From: a virus
Strand: one strand, 5' to 3'
Virus record (IMG/VR): IMGVR_UViG_3300042923_000801
Coordinates: 1 to 24,266 of that record
Length of the DNA: 24,266 bases
A program made the translations under genes and the position numbers. Below the pieces are notes generated by a model, which was not told the DNA's origin, ran no database searches, and saw nothing but the letters and a program-made list of their open reading frames with translations. Shown here piece after piece: positions 21,915 to 24,266 of the stretch. The stretch's first letter is position 1. Each line of letters opens with the position of its first letter.

Positions 21915-21980
21915 CTCTCTTGCAGAGGATAGCGGATTTTATTCCGCTATAATGCACTAGCAGCCGTTCCAAGTCGGTGC
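21915..21980 (+). promoter_or_regulatory. Three-hairpin 5' leader before the 70-aa gene
   Basis: Consecutive hairpins: CTCT/AGAG (loop TGC), ATAGCGGA/TCCGCTAT (8 bp, loop TTTTAT, 21929-21950) and GCAGCCG/CGGTGC (one bulged G, 21960-21980). The ribosome binding site AGGAG follows after 9 nt. No T-tract follows, so this looks like a structured leader or processing signal rather than a terminator. Confidence 0.5.
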
Positions 21981-22003
21981 AAATATATAGGAGTGATAAA
22001 ACT

Positions 22004-22216
22004 ATGAAAAGAGAACGTAAAGACAAATGGGCAGTGTATGGAGAATATGGTGGACATTTTACCAATCTTATAGAAGCTAAGCAATGTGCTAAGGAAGCAT
22101 CTAAATTAATCGAAAACGAAGAAGTAAGCATATTGCTAATTGAAGATGGTATTTATTATATTGATTACTTAAACGGTAAATGTATTCGTGATGGATGGAC
22201 AATTAAAAAGAAATGA
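22004..22216 (+). CDS. Small hypothetical protein (70 aa)
   Basis: 70 aa from ATG 22004; AGGAG lies 10 nt upstream, inside a longer frame opened by a GTG at 21977, which is therefore not the start. The sequence suggests a short alpha/beta fold: WAVYGEYGGHFTNLIEAKQCAKEAS then ILLIEDGIYYIDYLNGKCIRDGW. It resembles small phage proteins that carry a strand-helix-strand unit, but no named family is recognised. A structured leader precedes it. Confidence 0.78.
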   Translation: MKRERKDKWAVYGEYGGHFTNLIEAKQCAKEASKLIENEEVSILLIEDGIYYIDYLNGKCIRDGWTIKKK

Positions 22217-22261
22217 AATCCTTGTTTGCTTTGGTCTTACAAGGTAGAAAGAAGGTAAACA

Positions 22262-22468
22262 ATGAGTAATAAGAATAAACTAAATATTGATATGTGGTAT
22301 GGGGATAATCAAAAAGAAGCTGATAGAATAGACGTTCTTTTTTATCCAAACGGTTGCGAATACAGAGGGAATATATATAAAGATGGAAAAACAATTGGAG
22401 ATTATTCTTGCAAGGATTCTGTATTATTAGAAAAAACATTTCCACAATTAACATTTAATTGGGGTTAA
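22262..22468 (+). CDS. Small hypothetical protein (68 aa)
   Basis: 68 aa. AGAAGG lies 6 nt before the ATG. Acidic, beta-rich: RIDVLFYPNGCEYRGNIYK, then a GKTIGDYSCKDSVLLEKTF segment of the kind seen repeatedly in small early proteins of Firmicute phages. No known function. The 45-nt spacer before it can form a CCTTGT/ACAAGG hairpin. Confidence 0.75.
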   Translation: MSNKNKLNIDMWYGDNQKEADRIDVLFYPNGCEYRGNIYKDGKTIGDYSCKDSVLLEKTFPQLTFNWG

Positions 22469-22525
22469 ATAACCAATTCAAACAATTATTTTATCGCTAT
22501 TAAATAGCAGAAAAGGGGTTAAATA

Positions 22526-22759
22526 ATGAATAAGTGTTATGTTAGTATATCAAGTATTCCAACAGAGAAAGCTATAGAACAGGATATATTATATATTTGT
22601 GCTGAATGTTTAAATAAAGAAGAAGCAGAACAAAACAAAAACTTTTTAGTTTCTGAATGGTTAGAAAAAGTAAATAAACAAAAAAAATATATTAAGCCAT
22701 CAAGTCTAGTATTTATTGCTATATTGGAGGCAGAAGGTGAACTAGAATTAACACGCTAA
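22526..22759 (+). CDS. Small hypothetical protein (77 aa)
   Basis: 77 aa with AAAAGGGG 7 nt before the ATG. Helical and charged in the middle (LNKEEAEQNKNFLVSEWLEKVNKQKK), strands at both ends (CYVSISSIP; SSLVFIAILEAEGELE). One CxxC pair (YICAECL) is present but no second pair, so a zinc site within one chain is unlikely. Unknown function; part of the rightward operon. Confidence 0.76.
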   Translation: MNKCYVSISSIPTEKAIEQDILYICAECLNKEEAEQNKNFLVSEWLEKVNKQKKYIKPSSLVFIAILEAEGELELTR

Positions 22760-22825
22760 AAGGATATTCCATTAGTCAAATAAAAGTCTGTTAAATATCA
22801 AATAAACGTAACAGGAGGGTTTTAC

Positions 22826-23086
22826 ATGGAAAATAGAAGAAAAGTATTGTTTACCTATGGAATGTCTAGCGATGCAATGATTATTATAACAAACGCACCA
22901 AGTCAGGCCATAGAACAATGGTGTAAACATTATAATGCACAAATAGAAAACGGTGGGCACTTTGAATTATTCGACACACTGAAAGCACAATACTATGTAA
23001 AATTATTGCACGATTCTGAAATTAATGATAGAGAAGACATTGAAATTATCGGATATGATGAACAATACAACCTAAACAATTATTAA
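22826..23086 (+). CDS. Small hypothetical protein (86 aa)
   Basis: 86 aa with AGGAGGG 7 nt before the ATG. Alpha/beta pattern: DAMIIITNAPSQAIEQWCKHYN, then FELFDTLKAQYYVKLLHDSE, with an acidic tail. No recognised family or catalytic motif. The short spacers before and after it share AAAAGGATATTC, and the one after folds as GGATAT/ATATCC. Confidence 0.76.
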   Translation: MENRRKVLFTYGMSSDAMIIITNAPSQAIEQWCKHYNAQIENGGHFELFDTLKAQYYVKLLHDSEINDREDIEIIGYDEQYNLNNY

Positions 23087-23127
23087 CTTATAAAAAGGAT
23101 ATTCTATATCCATAGGAGGGCGAAACA

Positions 23128-23364
23128 ATGACAGTAAAAGAAAAAGATTATTGTGTGGATTTATTACTTGAGGGGTTAAAGAATGCTAAACAGTCAAAAG
23201 AAGATTTTAAAAAATTAAACGATAGTAATTTGTCAGATACAGAAAGAAACATTGCAGAATTACAAGGACAAAATCATTTGGGTTATGCAGAAGGGATTTA
23301 TCATTCGTTAGTAACATTAAAATATAACCATGAACTTATGAAAGAATTGTCATCATTAATATAA
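23128..23364 (+). CDS. Small helical hypothetical protein (78 aa)
   Basis: 78 aa with AGGAGGG 8 nt before the ATG. Predicted almost entirely helical and charged (VDLLLEGLKNAKQSKEDFKKLN, then AELQGQNHLGYAEGIYHSLVTL), consistent with a small dimeric helical bundle. No family recognised. Part of the rightward operon. Confidence 0.76.
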   Translation: MTVKEKDYCVDLLLEGLKNAKQSKEDFKKLNDSNLSDTERNIAELQGQNHLGYAEGIYHSLVTLKYNHELMKELSSLI

Positions 23365-23400
23365 ACATAAAAATACAAATTCTATAAGGAGACAAAAAAC

Positions 23401-23574
23401 ATGTTAAAGAAATATGAGATAGTTGCAAAGGGAACTATTCAAAATGATATAAAGAAAAAAGTAATTAAAGCTTGTAATGATGTTAATGCAAAATCAAATG
23501 CTTATGACGAGTTCAAGAATGAGTTTATACTTGATAAGTTTACAATATTATCAGTTAAAGAAATTTCTGGATAA
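23401..23574 (+). CDS. Small hypothetical protein (57 aa)
   Basis: 57 aa read directly from the sequence: ATG at 23401 with AAGGAG 9 nt upstream, stop TAA at 23572-23574. Basic N-terminal half (AKGTIQNDIKKKVIKACNDV), helical, ending in DKFTILSVKEISG. No family recognised. Spacing and ribosome binding site match its neighbours, so it is very likely real. Confidence 0.72.
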   Translation: MLKKYEIVAKGTIQNDIKKKVIKACNDVNAKSNAYDEFKNEFILDKFTILSVKEISG

Positions 23575-23625
23575 AAAGTGCATTTTATGCATACTTTTAT
23601 TAAACAGTAAAGGAGATATTAAACA

Positions 23626-23850
23626 ATGAAAGATATGAAAGAGGCATTTAAGAAATATAAAGTAGAAGCTAACAGCATAGAAGACTTTTTAAAACGATAT
23701 ACAAAACCTAGCAGAAATGAACAAAGACCGATTGATTATCAAGAAGCAAGAATAAAATCACATACTGAAGACTTACAAAAGTATGGTTACACATTTATAA
23801 CACATCATGACAGTATAACGGGCGAATGTGTTAGTTATTATGGTAGATGA
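23626..23850 (+). CDS. Small hypothetical protein (74 aa)
   Basis: 74 aa with AAAGGAG before the ATG; the leader GATATTAAACAATG is shared word for word with the 111-aa gene. Charged helical N-terminus (KDMKEAFKKYKVEANSIEDFLKRY), a Pro/Arg-rich middle (KPSRNEQRPIDYQEAR) and a beta-like end (YTFITHHDSITGECVSYYG). Unknown function. The spacer before it forms an interrupted AAAAGT-GCAT/ATGC-ACTTTT hairpin. Confidence 0.74.
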   Translation: MKDMKEAFKKYKVEANSIEDFLKRYTKPSRNEQRPIDYQEARIKSHTEDLQKYGYTFITHHDSITGECVSYYGR

Positions 23851-23891
23851 AATGGGTATTTGATGAATGATAAAGAAATACAACAATAAAA

Positions 23892-23925
23892 TGAGCCTTA
23901 CCACCGACCAAAGTTATAAGGCTCA
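23892..23925 (-). terminator. 9-bp hairpin, terminator-like on the minus strand
   Basis: TGAGCCTTA/TAAGGCTCA perfect stem with a 16-nt loop. On the minus strand it is followed by TTTTATTG; on the plus strand no T-tract follows. It may stop antisense transcription or act as an RNA-stabilising hairpin in the rightward message. Confidence 0.5.
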
Positions 23926-23948
23926 AAGAAAATTAAATAACCAATTAC

Positions 23949-23982
23949 AGGCTATCGAGAATATTATACTTGATAGCCTTTT
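23949..23982 (+). terminator. Intrinsic terminator, rightward
   Basis: AGGCTATC/GATAGCCT 8-bp stem with a 15-nt loop followed by TTTTG. It lies about 100 nt after the 74-aa gene and 36 nt before the last gene. It could end part of the rightward transcripts, although its T-tract is short. Confidence 0.6.
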
Positions 23983-24018
23983 GTATTGTCAATTAAACAA
24001 TAACAGGAGGAAAATAAA

Positions 24019-24266
24019 ATGGATATGAAATATAGAGTAGAACAAAGAACAGAAAATACATGGTGGTATTATTTTGAAGAACCTAATAACAAAGGTGAAA
24101 CAATGATAATTGAATTATATAGATGTATTAATCCAGGTGGGAAAAATGCTTTGCCAGTATTATGGAAACAACATGGAATGATTGATAGAGTTTTGGAAAC
24201 ACATTGGAGTATATCAACATACGTAACAGATACAGAAGGAAATTGTTATGGAATATACAATCCACA
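24019..24266 (+). CDS. Hypothetical protein, cut by window edge
   Basis: ATG 24019 lies 8 nt after AGGAGG; the frame is open for 82 codons to the window end. Trp/Tyr-rich and probably beta-rich: ENTWWYYFEEPNNKGETMIIELYRC, then ALPVLWKQHGMIDRVLETHW and YVTDTEGNCYGIYNP. This is typical of small accessory phage proteins, but no family is recognised and the C-terminus is not seen. Confidence 0.75.
   Translation, partial: MDMKYRVEQRTENTWWYYFEEPNNKGETMIIELYRCINPGGKNALPVLWKQHGMIDRVLETHWSISTYVTDTEGNCYGIYNP

Overview
The window is a strongly AT-rich stretch of a tailed-phage (Caudoviricetes) genome whose host is almost certainly a low-GC Firmicute (Bacilli or Clostridia). The evidence is AGGAGG-type ribosome binding sites before nearly every gene, a phage portal and large terminase, free-standing homing endonucleases, and a perfect Spo0J/ParB-type parS palindrome. 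A portal and terminase downstream of a YonO-like single-chain RNA polymerase recalls the SPbeta-type late region. The AT-richness together with a partition site also recalls the plasmid-prophages of clostridia (inference).

Layout. (1) Positions 1-18555, minus strand, read right to left: an unknown 368-aa protein, a UvrD-type helicase, a 129-aa protein, a Zn-ribbon/EDxHD-type homing endonuclease, a 949-aa two-barrel RNA polymerase with DVDGD and two C-terminal zinc ribbons, a structured non-coding stretch, tRNA-Ser(UGA), an 84-aa protein, a beta-CASP metallo-beta-lactamase ribonuclease, a metallophosphoesterase, a GIY-YIG endonuclease, an acidic protein, an antirepressor-like protein, a Zn-ribbon/coiled-coil protein in the small-terminase position, TerL, and the portal (cut by the window edge). 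(2) Positions 18556-20270: about 1.7 kb with no real gene beyond a possible 8-aa leader, full of hairpins. It carries a textbook sigma-A promoter firing leftward and several phage-promoter copies, and may be the replication origin. (3) Positions 20271-24266, plus strand: a chain of small (57-111 aa) unknown proteins, each with its own ribosome binding site, interrupted by about 0.85 kb of non-coding DNA holding a hammerhead ribozyme, a cloverleaf-like RNA and parS.

Four things stand out. First, the 12-mer ATAAATATAACA occurs nine times exactly, always minus-strand, and one-mismatch copies lie just upstream of two genes, one on each strand. It is very probably the promoter of the phage's own transcription system, plausibly of the encoded RNA polymerase. 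Second, three genes can only start at AUU at ideal Shine-Dalgarno spacing, and a fourth probably does. Third, a complete type I hammerhead ribozyme begins on the stop codon of the first rightward gene. Fourth, a perfect 16-bp parS sits directly after a promoter-like element. Together these suggest a phage that starts leftward transcription with host RNA polymerase, switches to its own enzyme, processes RNA with its own beta-CASP nuclease and a self-cleaving ribozyme, and may borrow the host partition system.
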